Of a stretch of DNA of 64,000 bases, positions 8,401 through 16,833 are shown in pieces. Every line of letters begins with the position of its first letter. Within the stretch, counting starts at the first letter, position 1. The position numbers and the translations under genes are program-made. Source of the DNA: CAWUEX02 sp038148375 (GTDB lineage Bacteria > Pseudomonadota > Alphaproteobacteria > Rhodospirillales > Rhodospirillaceae); assembly GCA_038148375.1 (NCBI GenBank), contig JAYQVH010000002.1, positions 248,001 to 312,000 on the forward strand, written 5' to 3'. A model generated the notes under the pieces. That model made no database searches and was not told where the DNA came from. It saw only the letters and a list, made by a program, of their open reading frames with translations.

Positions 8401-9393
8401 ATGACCGGGACCTTCAAGGCCCTCGTCGTCGATAACGCCGACGGCACCTACACTTCCGCCATCAAAGACCTGAGCATCAGCGACCTGCCGGACGAGCCGG
8501 TGCTGATCGACGTCGCCTACTCGACGCTGAATTACAAGGACGGCCTCGCCGTCACCGGCAAAGGCAAGATCGCGCGCAGCTTCCCCATGGTCTGCGGCAT
8601 CGATCTCGCCGGCACCGTGGCCGAGTCTGCCGACGCCGCGTTCAAGCCGGGCGATAAAGTGCTCGTCAACGGCTGGGGCCTGTCGGAAGCCCACTGGGGC
8701 GGCTACAGCCAGAAGCAGCGTGTGAAGAGCGAATTCATCACCCGCGTGCCCGAAAAGTTTTCTTTGCAGGACACCATGGCCATCGGCACTGCCGGCTACA
8801 CCGCCATGCTGTGCGTGCTGGCGTTGGAAGACGCCGGCATCGTGCCGGACCAGGGCCAGATCGTGGTCACCGGGGCCGCAGGGGGTGTCGGCTCGGTTGC
8901 CGTCGCGCTCTTGGCCAAGCTCGGCTATGACGTTGTTGCATCCACGGGCCGTGAGTCCGAAGCGGACTATTTGAAAGGCCTCGGCGCGAAGGAGATCATC
9001 GCCCGCGCCGACCTCGACCGCGACGCCCGCCCGCTGGAAAAGGGCAAATGGGCCGGCGGCGTGGACTCGGTTGGCTCCAAAACGCTGGCCACCCTGCTGG
9101 CCGAATGCAAGGACGACGGCGCCGTTGCCGCCTGTGGGCTCGCAGGCGGCACCGATCTGCCGACCACGGTGATGCCGTTCATCCTGCGTGGCGTGCGCCT
9201 GCTTGGTGTGAACTCCGTCACGTGCCCGGCGGCCAAACGCGACCGCGCCTGGGCCCGCCTCGCCGAAGACCTCGACATGGATAAGCTGAAAGCGATGACG
9301 ACGGTGGAGCCGATGTCCAACCTGCCCCAGCTGGCCGAGGATATCCTCAAAGGCCAAACCCGGGGGCGCGTGGTTATTGATGTGAACGCTTAA
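8401..9393 (+). CDS. acuI: Acrylyl-CoA reductase AcuI (zinc-less medium-chain reductase)
   Basis: The 330-residue product matches the AcuI/YhdH subfamily of quinone-oxidoreductase-like MDR enzymes: MTGTFKALVVDNADGTYTSAI at the start, VAYSTLNYKDGLAVTGKGKIARSFP, GIDLAGTVAES, GWGLSEAHWGGYSQ, the NADPH-binding VVTGAAGGVGSVAVALLAKLGY, and DSVGSKTLATLLAECKDDGAVAACGLAGG. AcuI reduces acrylyl-CoA to propionyl-CoA with NADPH and protects cells from this toxic intermediate of DMSP or 3-hydroxypropionate metabolism. No DMSP lyase is in the window, so a general detoxification role fits best. A GGGAGAG ribosome site lies just upstream. Confidence 0.88.
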   Translation: MTGTFKALVVDNADGTYTSAIKDLSISDLPDEPVLIDVAYSTLNYKDGLAVTGKGKIARSFPMVCGIDLAGTVAESADAAFKPGDKVLVNGWGLSEAHWGGYSQKQRVKSEFITRVPEKFSLQDTMAIGTAGYTAMLCVLALEDAGIVPDQGQIVVTGAAGGVGSVAVALLAKLGYDVVASTGRESEADYLKGLGAKEIIARADLDRDARPLEKGKWAGGVDSVGSKTLATLLAECKDDGAVAACGLAGGTDLPTTVMPFILRGVRLLGVNSVTCPAAKRDRAWARLAEDLDMDKLKAMTTVEPMSNLPQLAEDILKGQTRGRVVIDVNA

Positions 9394-9403
9394 GCGGCTA
9401 GTC

Positions 9404-10069
9404 CTATTCCTCTAAACCAAAGACATAATGTCCGCAGTAGGTGCGGTCGATAAACGGGTCCTCGCCGGGTTTGCACGATCGCAATGGTTTACCGTCGCGC
9501 CATTCGCTGGTGCCGGTGACCCGCCATTGTCCGTCTTCGTTCCGGATTAAGAAGTAACTCCAAGCCTCGTTGGTGCATTCGTAAGCAGCGATTCCGCAAC
9601 CTTTGATCCGCACTTCTGTGACGGGAAAGTCTGACAGGGTGTCCGGCAGCGTCGCGCCTTCGAACCGGTCCGCGCCGACGACGCGCTGCCCGAAATAAAT
9701 ATAGTCATAGCCTTCGCCCTGGACTTCACTGAATGTATACAGCCAGGGGTTTTCGCGGGGCCATGGATTTTGCTCTGTTATCCAGGCCTTGGTTGCTTCG
9801 TCTTGGGTTAGGCCCACTGCATCGCAGCCGTCATTAACGACGCTACGGCGACATTCCACGAATGTCTTGATCGCGCAGATGGGATGTTCCGCCGGGGCGC
9901 GGCAATCAAAGTCCGGATCGATAGGTTCGAACGCGGGCTGAGCGGCAGTGGCTGGCGGACTGCTGCCAAAGATGCCTGCAAACGCAATCAAATAGATTGC
10001 GGCGCTAAGTTGACGGGCGCGCCGTTTTCCAGTTGGGGAGGAGGGTTGCCGGATCCACATGCTGTCCAT
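9404..10069 (-). CDS. Uncharacterised secreted Cys-rich protein
   Basis: From the ATG at 10069 the protein has 221 residues with an Arg-rich start and a hydrophobic signal (LSAAIYLIAFAGIFGSSPPATAA). The mature part has eight Cys (FDCRAP, HPICAIK, VECRRS, NDGCDAV, GCGIAAYEC, RSCKP, TYCGHY), enough for four disulfides, and no family I recognise. It overlaps the end of the upstream M23 peptidase gene by 65 bp, so the two are surely co-transcribed. A longer frame begins at 10150, entirely inside the peptidase gene; the start at 10069 (or 10060) places the signal peptide near the N-terminus. The coupling of a cytosolic-looking cell-wall hydrolase with an exported disulfide-rich partner suggests a toxin/immunity pair or a secreted inhibitor, but this is inference only. 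Confidence 0.6.
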   Translation of the reverse strand: MDSMWIRQPSSPTGKRRARQLSAAIYLIAFAGIFGSSPPATAAQPAFEPIDPDFDCRAPAEHPICAIKTFVECRRSVVNDGCDAVGLTQDEATKAWITEQNPWPRENPWLYTFSEVQGEGYDYIYFGQRVVGADRFEGATLPDTLSDFPVTEVRIKGCGIAAYECTNEAWSYFLIRNEDGQWRVTGTSEWRDGKPLRSCKPGEDPFIDRTYCGHYVFGLEE

Positions 10070-10886
10070 CGTACAACGTTTCCATATGAACATGGTGCTG
10101 CATGTTTTTTCGTTCAGGGTATGCCGCTCGAACATCATGATAGCTGCCAACTGGGTCGCCTACTGTGACGGACGTACCCACTTTCAGTGAGCCTGGATCG
10201 ACATAGAAGAGCCGAGCTTTGAGGCCATCGTATGGCCCCGTTCCTTCTATATTCACGATGCGGCGATTCTTTTTGTTGCTTGTCCAGACATGCTCACCAA
10301 TAGTCCCACTGATTGGGGCGAAAACCGGGTCGTCCGGTGCACTTGCTAGGATATCAACTCCTTTATGGGTGCGTGTCCCTGCGTCTCTCGATGCTCCAAA
10401 CCATCCGTTTCCGTCCGCGTCGTTGCGTTCAACACCTCCGGGAATAGGCGACTGAATCATCGAAGGCAGTTCGGTTGGCTTCACTCTGGGCAACGGGGGT
10501 TCGTTCACCAACCTGCTCGCAAACTCCTGCAGACCCGTTTCGGGATTCACCGATGGCGAGGCGTGCGTCAGTTCGCCGATGCGCGCGGTGACGTGTTCGA
10601 ACAGCGCTTCGTGGTCCGCCGAGTTGAGTTTGTCCAGCGCGGCTTTGGCGCGGCTGGCGAGCCGGGCACGCTGGCCGTCGCTCGGCGCTTGTGCCGCCGC
10701 CCGCAAGAATTTCAGCACCGGCTGGGCCGCTTGGCCGGAGAGGGCGATGGCGCGTCCGTCCAGTCCCGCCTCATTCGCGATCATCCAGGTTACTGCTTCA
10801 TCGAGAGTGACTCCCCGTTCCCAGGGCTTGGGGTGGCGGGGTTCGTCGTCGAGGAGAGGGTGAGGTGCAGGCGGTTGCTTCAGCAT
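10005..10886 (-). CDS. M23/LytM family metallopeptidase without a signal peptide
   Basis: From the ATG at 10886 (293 residues) the N-terminal half is helical and unrecognised (DEAVTWMIANEAGLDGRAIAL, then an Ala-rich helical stretch). The C-terminal half is a LytM domain: RTHKGVDILA carries the H-x3-D zinc pair, and HHVHMETLYDG carries the H-x-H pair; both are intact. LytM peptidases cut peptide cross-links in peptidoglycan. There is no signal peptide or membrane segment, unlike housekeeping M23 proteins, so export would need a specialised secretion route. A TTG at 10946 would add 20 residues. It is followed, with a 65-bp overlap, by a secreted Cys-rich protein. The upstream DNA (10900-11060) is unusually AT-rich, hinting at transferred DNA. 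Confidence 0.75.
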   Translation of the reverse strand: MLKQPPAPHPLLDDEPRHPKPWERGVTLDEAVTWMIANEAGLDGRAIALSGQAAQPVLKFLRAAAQAPSDGQRARLASRAKAALDKLNSADHEALFEHVTARIGELTHASPSVNPETGLQEFASRLVNEPPLPRVKPTELPSMIQSPIPGGVERNDADGNGWFGASRDAGTRTHKGVDILASAPDDPVFAPISGTIGEHVWTSNKKNRRIVNIEGTGPYDGLKARLFYVDPGSLKVGTSVTVGDPVGSYHDVRAAYPERKNMQHHVHMETLYDGQHVDPATLLPNWKTARPST

Positions 10887-11003
10887 TGGATGAAATGGCT
10901 TTCGTGAAAATAGGCGGCGCTGAATAAGATCGAAGAATAACAACAATAATTGTTTATTTCAACAATCTTTTTCAAGCAGGCTAAGGTTTCCGCTATTTTT
11001 CAT

Positions 11004-11106
11004 CGTGCATGGGCTCGTCTGTTTAAAATCTCAAACTTTTGATTTCATTCAAGAAAGAACGGTTTCCCGGGCGCGGACGCGCCCGTGCATGGGCTCGTTC
11101 CTCGCA
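11004..11106 (+). repeat. Copy A of a dispersed two-core repeat element
   Basis: Two copies of CGTGCATGGGCTCGT begin at 11004 and 11084; the second extends into TCCTCGCA (to 11106). The same arrangement occurs at 61822-61922: cores 78 instead of 80 bp apart, the same extended second core, and an AAAATCT block at the same offset (21 bp) from the first core. A short GGGCGCG/CGCGCCC hairpin abuts the second core here. It lies in an AT-rich non-coding gap (10887-11230). It could be a small non-coding RNA, a miniature mobile element or a protein-binding array; the sequence alone does not decide. Confidence 0.7.
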
Positions 11107-11188
11107 GTTTCGGCGGAGGATTAAAGTTGTGCGGCTGGGCGAGGGGTCAGGTCCCCGGTCTGGGATCAAACCACTCGCCTCTGGCGCT

Positions 11189-11239
11189 AAACCCACGCGT
11201 GAACGCGTTTAAACCCACGCGTGAACGCGTTTAAACCCA
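11189..11239. repeat. 22-bp tandem repeat overlapping the DUF1800 stop codon
   Basis: Two identical 22-bp units (11189-11210, 11211-11232), each containing ACGCGTGAACGCGT, are followed by the first seven bases of a third unit. The stop codon of the DUF1800 gene (11231-11233 on the minus strand) falls inside the second/third unit boundary, so on the coding strand the gene's own end (GGGTTTAA) is what has been copied downstream. Each unit holds two ACGCGT palindromes. It looks like a recent slippage duplication. Confidence 0.8.
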
Positions 11240-12898
11240 GGAGAACTCATCGGCCGTTGAGATCAGCGCCGCGAAGCCGCGGGTGTTGCGCACCGCGCTC
11301 TGGTACTGGTCCTGGGCCTGCTCGTCGCTCTCGGCGTACTGCATCCAGGTCAGCGGCGCCATCGGCCCCGACCAGTGGAAGGTGTAGTCGACCAGCTCGT
11401 TGTAGCCCTCGGCGGAGGCGAGCTCATAGCCGATCATCTTGCCGACCCAGTAGTCGGTCATGGCGATGGCCGAGTCCTTCGCATCCTCTGGCATCGGCGT
11501 CAGCAGGTCGCCGGTGACCGCGCCGCTCCAGGTCGACATGTTGTAGGTGCCGTTCCAGCCGCTCATCACCTGCGTGCCGGCCAGCCAGTAGCCGTTGACG
11601 TCCGGGCGGCCGTCCGGACCAGGCCAGTCGAAGGGCGCGTCCTTCGTTTCATGGGACACCCAGGTCCACGCCCAGCTGGCATTGAGGGTCGCGCCCATAG
11701 CGCGCCACGCGGCGACCATCTTCTCGAACGGGCGGCGGATGCGCGCCGGCGCTTCGTCGCCGATCTCGGTGCCGTCGAGCAGGATCGCCTCGATCACGCG
11801 GCGGATCTGATCCGGTTCGTCGAGGTTGTCCATCCACGCGTCGTAGGCGCGCGTCAGCACGGCCTCGGGCGGGGTCTCGCCGAAGAAGCGCCGCGCAAGC
11901 TTGGTGGTCACGAATGTCGCCGTCGCCGGGTGGGCGGCGAGCAGATCGAGCACGCGCTCGCCCTGGGCCATGTCGGCTGTCAGGTGCGACAGCGGCTGAC
12001 CGAGGAACGTGCCGGCTTGCGTGTTGTGCTGGGCCGCGTTGTAAGTGAACAGCCAGGTGTAGGGCAGGCGGTTGTTGCCGTTGTTCTGTCCGTTCCACTG
12101 TCCGATCTCGACGGTCCATCCCGACATCGCGCGGGAGACCTCAATGACGTCCTGGTCCGTGAACCCGACCGCGACGCCGTCTGCGTTCTTCTCCACCGTC
12201 GCCGGGTCGACCGTGCCCAGGTAGGCGTCCTCGCCCAGTGTGTGCAGTTCCATCAGCTCGCGCGAGTAGTTCTCGTTCGGCAGGTCCGCCGGGCTGCCGG
12301 CGTTGTCCAGGTACCACATCATCGCGGTGGATTGCGCCGTCGCGCCGAGCATGTCGCGGAAGTTGCCGAACACCCGCGGGCGGATGACGTCGCGGTCGTA
12401 AATCAGGATCGACAGGCGCATGATGTCGTCGCCGTCGTACCAGACCGAGAAGTGGTTGAGCCAGAAGTCGGTCATCACCTCGCGCAGCTGGTAGGACGAG
12501 TGCGCCGCGCGCAGGTAGACGCCGTTCATCGTCTCGACATAGACGCGCCAGACTTCGTCCCACGGGTGAGTATTTCCGGCGTTGATCAGCACCTGATAGA
12601 GTTCGTCTTCCGGCAGGCTCAGGTAGTTCAGCGGGCGCTCTTCATTGACTGCGTCCCAGCCTTCCGCGTTGTCGTTTTCGGTGAACTCGTTCGACTCTTC
12701 GTATTCGATGTGCAGGGTCTGGTTCGCGATGTGCTGGGCGAGCTCGTCGTCGTCGCCTGCGGGTGGATCGAGCTGTTCCTCAACCCACGCGGCCCAGCCG
12801 ACCTGCTGGACATAGGCTTCGTCGACGTCACGGCAGCCGAACGTGGTGCGGTTCAACGCCTTGCGTTCCCATGAGGGTTCGAGTGCGAGGAAATGCAT
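11231..12898 (-). CDS. DUF1800 family protein
   Basis: A 555-residue protein with the DUF1800 order of motifs: an N-terminal FLALEPSWERKALNRTTFG, LREVMTDFWLNHFSVW, the central NENYSRELMELHTLGEDAY, VIEVSRAMSGWTV, and LARRFFGETPPEAVL followed by RRPFEKMVAAWRAMGA. DUF1800 genes usually sit next to a DUF1501 gene and encode exported proteins; here there is neither a DUF1501 partner nor an obvious signal peptide, since the frame begins directly with the folded-domain motif. The function of the family is not settled. The gene's last codons lie at a 22-bp tandem repeat. Base use is as GC-rich as its neighbours. Confidence 0.85.
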   Translation of the reverse strand: MHFLALEPSWERKALNRTTFGCRDVDEAYVQQVGWAAWVEEQLDPPAGDDDELAQHIANQTLHIEYEESNEFTENDNAEGWDAVNEERPLNYLSLPEDELYQVLINAGNTHPWDEVWRVYVETMNGVYLRAAHSSYQLREVMTDFWLNHFSVWYDGDDIMRLSILIYDRDVIRPRVFGNFRDMLGATAQSTAMMWYLDNAGSPADLPNENYSRELMELHTLGEDAYLGTVDPATVEKNADGVAVGFTDQDVIEVSRAMSGWTVEIGQWNGQNNGNNRLPYTWLFTYNAAQHNTQAGTFLGQPLSHLTADMAQGERVLDLLAAHPATATFVTTKLARRFFGETPPEAVLTRAYDAWMDNLDEPDQIRRVIEAILLDGTEIGDEAPARIRRPFEKMVAAWRAMGATLNASWAWTWVSHETKDAPFDWPGPDGRPDVNGYWLAGTQVMSGWNGTYNMSTWSGAVTGDLLTPMPEDAKDSAIAMTDYWVGKMIGYELASAEGYNELVDYTFHWSGPMAPLTWMQYAESDEQAQDQYQSAVRNTRGFAALISTADEFSWV

Positions 12899-13100
12899 AG
12901 GGGGCCTGCTCTTCCTGGTCCTGACGGGGTCTCGAGTCGCGTGTTACCGTAGAGTGAGAGTCTTAAAAGAACGGTACCACGCTAGATTGAGTTGCAAGAA
13001 TCTGGCGATTTGAAGGCGTGGACCTGCGCACTTGCCCGCGGGCCGTTGCCGCGCGACAATCCCGCCACGCGTAAAAACCACCAGAATTCCAGGGATTCCA

Positions 13101-14777
13101 ATGCCTCAAGACACCAGCCCCGCTGCTTCCGCCATGCCTGACGTCAGTCCCAATCTCGTGCCCGGTTACGATGTCGAACGGGTGCCCCCCGGGCAGACCA
13201 AGGCCGGAGCCGATCTTGGCCCCCACCAGGGCCTGCTTGACCAGCTCAAGCAGAGCCTGGGCGCAGATAATGTTCAGTCCGACGACGCCACCCGGGCGTT
13301 CTTCGCCGAAGACACTTTCCGCAGTTTCGAAACGCCGCTGGCCGCGATCACGCCGACCTCGACCGAAGACCTCGCCCGCGCGGCCGCGGCCTGTCACGCC
13401 GCCGGTGTTGCCCTGGTGCCGCGCGGCGGCGGCATGTCTTACACGGACGGGTATCTGCACACGCGGCAGAATTCGATCACCGTCGACACCCAGAAGATGA
13501 CCCGCATCCTCGAGATCAACGCGGACGACATGTACGTCACGGTCGAATGCGGCTGCACCTGGATGGCGCTCAACGATGCGCTGAAGGCGAAGGGCCTGCG
13601 TACGCCGTATTGGGGGCCGCTGTCCGGCTATCAAAGCCGCATCGGCGGTGCGCTGTCGCAGAACTCGATCTTCTTCGGCTCGGGTAACTACGGCTCAGCC
13701 GTCGAGCAGGTGCTCGGCATGGATGTCGTCCTCGCCGACGGCACCGTGCTGCCGGTCGGCGCTCATGCCATCGCCGGCGGCAAACCGTTCATGAAGCATT
13801 ACGGGCCTGACCTGATGGGGCCATTCCTCGCTGATGCCGGTGCGCTCGGCGTCAAGGCAACGGCGACCCTGCGTTTGATTCCGCGACCCGAACACCGCCG
13901 CCACATCGCCTATGCCTTCGACACCTATGCGGATATGGCCAATGCGATGTCGCAGCTCAGCCGCGAAGGTCTGGCGACAGAGTCCATGGGCTTCGACAAG
14001 AACCAGCAGTCCGCCCGGGTTACCGAAGGCGACAGCGACCTGATGAAAGACGTCGGTACGCTGTTCAAAGTGATCAAGGAGTCCGGCATCGCCGACGGCT
14101 TGCAGATTGCCTTCGCCGGGCGGCGGTACCTGAAGGATGTGTTTTACGGCCTCCATGTCGCGATCGAGGATCAAACCAAGGGCGGGGTGACCGACAAACT
14201 CAAGCGCGCGCGGGAGATCGCCAAGTCCTGTGGCGGCCGGCCGCTGCCGGCGTCGATCACCAAGATCTGCCATGCCGAGCCGTTCCTGCCGCCGGACTCC
14301 ATCCTCGGGCCCCAGGGCGAGCGCTGGGTGCCGTTGCACTGCGTGGTGCCGCACTCCAGGGCGGTCGAGGCGCTGGATAAGGTCACGGCTCTGTATGAAA
14401 AGTACAAAGACGTCAAAACGCCGCACGGCATCCGCAACGGCTTCCTGCTCGTCACCGTCGGCAACTACGGGTTTTTGATCGAGCCCGTTTGGTTCTGGCC
14501 CGACGCGCGCCTGAAGATGTACGACACGGTCATCCGGCCCGAGCATCTCGCTAAACTGCCGGAACATGCCGCCGACGAAGAGGGCCGCGCCGTCGTCAAA
14601 GCCATGCGCGACGATCTGTCGGATCTATTTGCCGACCTCGGCGCGGTGTCCATGCAGCTCGGCAAGCTCTACCGCTACGACAAGAGCCGCAAGCCCGAAG
14701 CCTGGGACATGCTCAAGAAGATCAAGGGTCTGGTTGATCCGGACAACCTGATGAATCCGGGCGCGCTGAAGCTTTAG
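13101..14777 (+). CDS. FAD-linked oxidase, glycolate oxidase/D-lactate dehydrogenase type
   Basis: A 558-residue flavoprotein from the ATG at 13101; an upstream frame to 13032 adds only Arg/Pro-rich residues and was rejected. It has the FAD_binding_4 (VAO/PCMH) domain: GVALVPRGGGMSYTDGYL, then VECGCTWMALNDALKAKGL and PLSGYQSRIGGALSQN, followed by DAGALGVKATATLRLIPRP. The C-terminal part is a substrate cap ending in the family-type KKIKGLVDPDNLMNPGALKL. Such enzymes oxidise 2-hydroxy acids (glycolate, D-lactate) or alkyl/aryl ethers such as vanillyl compounds; the substrate cannot be assigned. No iron-sulfur GlcF-like partner is nearby. It is closely followed by a small secreted protein gene. 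Confidence 0.88.
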   Translation: MPQDTSPAASAMPDVSPNLVPGYDVERVPPGQTKAGADLGPHQGLLDQLKQSLGADNVQSDDATRAFFAEDTFRSFETPLAAITPTSTEDLARAAAACHAAGVALVPRGGGMSYTDGYLHTRQNSITVDTQKMTRILEINADDMYVTVECGCTWMALNDALKAKGLRTPYWGPLSGYQSRIGGALSQNSIFFGSGNYGSAVEQVLGMDVVLADGTVLPVGAHAIAGGKPFMKHYGPDLMGPFLADAGALGVKATATLRLIPRPEHRRHIAYAFDTYADMANAMSQLSREGLATESMGFDKNQQSARVTEGDSDLMKDVGTLFKVIKESGIADGLQIAFAGRRYLKDVFYGLHVAIEDQTKGGVTDKLKRAREIAKSCGGRPLPASITKICHAEPFLPPDSILGPQGERWVPLHCVVPHSRAVEALDKVTALYEKYKDVKTPHGIRNGFLLVTVGNYGFLIEPVWFWPDARLKMYDTVIRPEHLAKLPEHAADEEGRAVVKAMRDDLSDLFADLGAVSMQLGKLYRYDKSRKPEAWDMLKKIKGLVDPDNLMNPGALKL

Positions 14778-14804
14778 GTGCGTCCACTAGGAAACAACTG
14801 TGTG

Positions 14805-15371
14805 ATGGCTCGGCTTTTCGCCTTTGCGTTTGTAAGTCTCCTCTTAAATCAAGCGGCGGCGCAGGATGTTGTCCGCCCGCAGACCGACACGGTCATCTCC
14901 GCCACCGCGTTCGGCGACTGGGACAAAGCCGAGACCGTCGAAGTGCGCACCGGACGGGATCTGGAACTCGAACGCGATCTGGTTGTCGAAGTCGGCCGCA
15001 TGCTGGCGGACGCCGGCTATCAGGTCGTACCCAAGGGGCAGATCGTCTTGACCGTCTCCAGCACCTCGCCGGTGCCGGGCATCGAAGCCCGCGACGCGGT
15101 GACCATCGACGACCGCATCAGAACCATGGACATGACCCGCAACGACCGCGCGGTCCTTGTGCCCTACGAACAACGCAAAGGCGAACCGGGGGCCTCTGTT
15201 TTTGTTGTGCGCATGTCGGCCTACCGGCCCGGCCAATCCAACCTGTGGGTGGCCGAGGCGTCCGCGCCGGACAACGGCAGCGGACGGCAGTCCACATCTT
15301 TACGGCTGGCTCAGGCATTGGTCGACCGGCTCGGGCAGTCCGTGGCCGCCGATGCTGCAAAGGGGCAATAA
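14805..15371 (+). CDS. Small secreted protein of unknown function
   Basis: The 188-residue product starts at the ATG at 14805 with a clear signal peptide (LFAFAFVSLLLNQAAAQ). The mature domain has alternating strands and a helix (ELERDLVVEVGRMLADAGYQVVPKGQIVLTVSS) and ends in a basic-amphipathic helix (SLRLAQALVDRLGQSV). The layout resembles small periplasmic or lipoprotein-like domains such as the DUF4136 type, but no Cys lipobox is present and I do not recognise a family with confidence. A GTG at 14778, right after the oxidase stop, would add nine residues. The short distance suggests translation coupling with the upstream flavin oxidase. Confidence 0.7.
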   Translation: MARLFAFAFVSLLLNQAAAQDVVRPQTDTVISATAFGDWDKAETVEVRTGRDLELERDLVVEVGRMLADAGYQVVPKGQIVLTVSSTSPVPGIEARDAVTIDDRIRTMDMTRNDRAVLVPYEQRKGEPGASVFVVRMSAYRPGQSNLWVAEASAPDNGSGRQSTSLRLAQALVDRLGQSVAADAAKGQ

Positions 15372-15497
15372 CCCGCCGGTTTCCAGCGTCACTGTCCTCA
15401 GTTCGGACAAGTCTGGCCGATCACTCTGAGTTTATTTGGTAGGCCGCCTGTTCAGCGTTAGACTTCCGCCACTTTTTCCACGAGAGGGAGAGACGCC

Positions 15498-16130
15498 ATG
15501 ATCAAGACCCCGCGCCCCCTGTATGACGCGCCTGATAAGGCCAAGGGCGGCCCGCCGCCCGGAGTGAAAGCCGAGTCCGGCTCGGGCCGGCCAAATCCGA
15601 CCCTGGCGATGACGTCGCCGATCCAAGGCCGGGAAGAAGAGTTCGGCCGCGCGGTCAATGTCGTGCTGAAGACAATGGCAGATACCATGCCGTACCAGCA
15701 CTACTTCAACGATGCGCTGGTCAAAGCGCACCTGTCGCACATTCAGTTCGCCAAGGATCACAACCTCCTCGACGACATGATCGACAAGGATCAAAAAACG
15801 ATGTCGCCGATGCTGGGGCGGATCCGCGGCAAGATCGAGGAAACCGGCAATACCGAGCTCGGTATGATCGCGATGTTCGACCGTACATCCTGTTTCTACC
15901 AGATGCTCGACGAATGGGATTCAGAACCGGGTATGCGCCGGTACAAAGAGCCGTTCGGCTACGTTTTGGAGTTCGGCAAGCGGATCGGCCAATTCGACAT
16001 GACGGTCGATGAAATCCACGAAATTTATACCAAGCCGCGCTATCACGGGTATGCGGCCCAGCTCGGCCTGAAGCTCGATGTCTCCGACATTGACGCGGAC
16101 GGTTACATCACGGTGCGCCTGGTCGACTGA
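15498..16130 (+). CDS. Unrecognised conserved protein, cytosolic member of a tandem paralogue pair
   Basis: A 210-residue protein without a signal peptide. Its first 40 residues are Pro/Gly-rich; the rest is helical and clearly homologous to the next gene (shared NDALVK, LSHIQFAKDHNLLDDM versus LGHIQFAKDNDLLEEA, SPMLGRI versus SPMLIRV, MFDRTSCFYQ versus VFEQTTCHFQ, FGYVLE versus FGHVLE, LKPRY-like tails). Positions conserved in both include a His before NDALVK, the His of HIQFAKD and one Cys. I do not recognise the family. The pair precedes a cytochrome c gene, so a redox or haem-related periplasmic process is plausible. It has a GAGGGAGAG ribosome site and is 40 bp from its paralogue. Confidence 0.8.
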   Translation: MIKTPRPLYDAPDKAKGGPPPGVKAESGSGRPNPTLAMTSPIQGREEEFGRAVNVVLKTMADTMPYQHYFNDALVKAHLSHIQFAKDHNLLDDMIDKDQKTMSPMLGRIRGKIEETGNTELGMIAMFDRTSCFYQMLDEWDSEPGMRRYKEPFGYVLEFGKRIGQFDMTVDEIHEIYTKPRYHGYAAQLGLKLDVSDIDADGYITVRLVD

Positions 16131-16170
16131 CCGGTTCGCCGCAACAGAAACTCACAAGGGAGACTTTCCT

Positions 16171-16809
16171 ATGAAAGCACGTTTCCTCAAGGCCGCAGCT
16201 GCCGGTGCACTCGCGGTTTCGATGGCGTCCGGCGCGATTGCAGCCGACCGTCAGGTCGGCCAGTACTCGCCGTTCCCGCATCGCACGCAAGAACTCGGCG
16301 ATGCCATGCAAATGGTGTTTAAGACCTTCAATCACTCCAGCACCGCTTACGAGCATCAAATGAACGATGCTCTGGTGAAAATGACTCTCGGGCACATTCA
16401 GTTCGCCAAGGATAATGACCTCCTTGAGGAAGCTGTGGACGACGAAATCCGCACGCAGAGCCCGATGCTCATCCGCGTCGCCAAAATGATCGAAAAGACC
16501 GGCGAAAAGGAGTTGGCGCTCAAGGCGGTGTTCGAACAGACCACCTGCCACTTCCAGCTGGTGCTCAACACCGAAATGCAGCCCGGCGTGCGCCGTTTCG
16601 TCTCGCCCTTCGGTCACGTGCTTGAGCAAACCCGCCGTCTGGGTCAGCACGATCTGACGGAAGAGGAAATCTACAATGTCTGGCTCAAGCCGCGTTACGA
16701 GCGCTATGGCGAGGTTCTGGGTGTGCCGCTGACGGTCGATCCCTGGGATCCCGAAACACGTCTCATCACGGTGCGTATCGCCCAGGAAGACGAAGTCTCG
16801 ATGCGCTGA
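16171..16809 (+). CDS. Unrecognised conserved secreted protein, paralogue of the upstream gene
   Basis: A 212-residue protein with a canonical signal peptide (MKARFLKAAAAGALAVSMAS, cleavage near AIAADR). The mature part aligns over its whole length with the upstream gene's product, which lacks a signal, so one copy acts outside the membrane and one inside, or the signal was lost or gained after duplication. Conserved features are YEHQMNDALVK, LGHIQFAKDNDLLEEA, SPMLIRVAKMIEKTGEKELAL, TTCHFQLVL and SPFGHVLEQTRRLGQHDLTEEEIY. The AAGGGAGA ribosome site precedes the ATG at 16171. Immediately downstream is a cytochrome c-GLUG fusion. No family assignment. Confidence 0.85.
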   Translation: MKARFLKAAAAGALAVSMASGAIAADRQVGQYSPFPHRTQELGDAMQMVFKTFNHSSTAYEHQMNDALVKMTLGHIQFAKDNDLLEEAVDDEIRTQSPMLIRVAKMIEKTGEKELALKAVFEQTTCHFQLVLNTEMQPGVRRFVSPFGHVLEQTRRLGQHDLTEEEIYNVWLKPRYERYGEVLGVPLTVDPWDPETRLITVRIAQEDEVSMR

Positions 16810-16833
16810 GCATCGCCGCGCTGATTGAATGAA

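Noticed and set aside
11189..11239. CRISPR array
   Set aside because: The 22-bp units are directly joined without spacers and overlap a stop codon; no cas genes are present.
11375..12874. Long plus-strand open frame opposite the DUF1800 gene
   Set aside because: It is a GC-rich shadow of the minus-strand gene, whose product has clear family motifs; the plus-strand frame has none.
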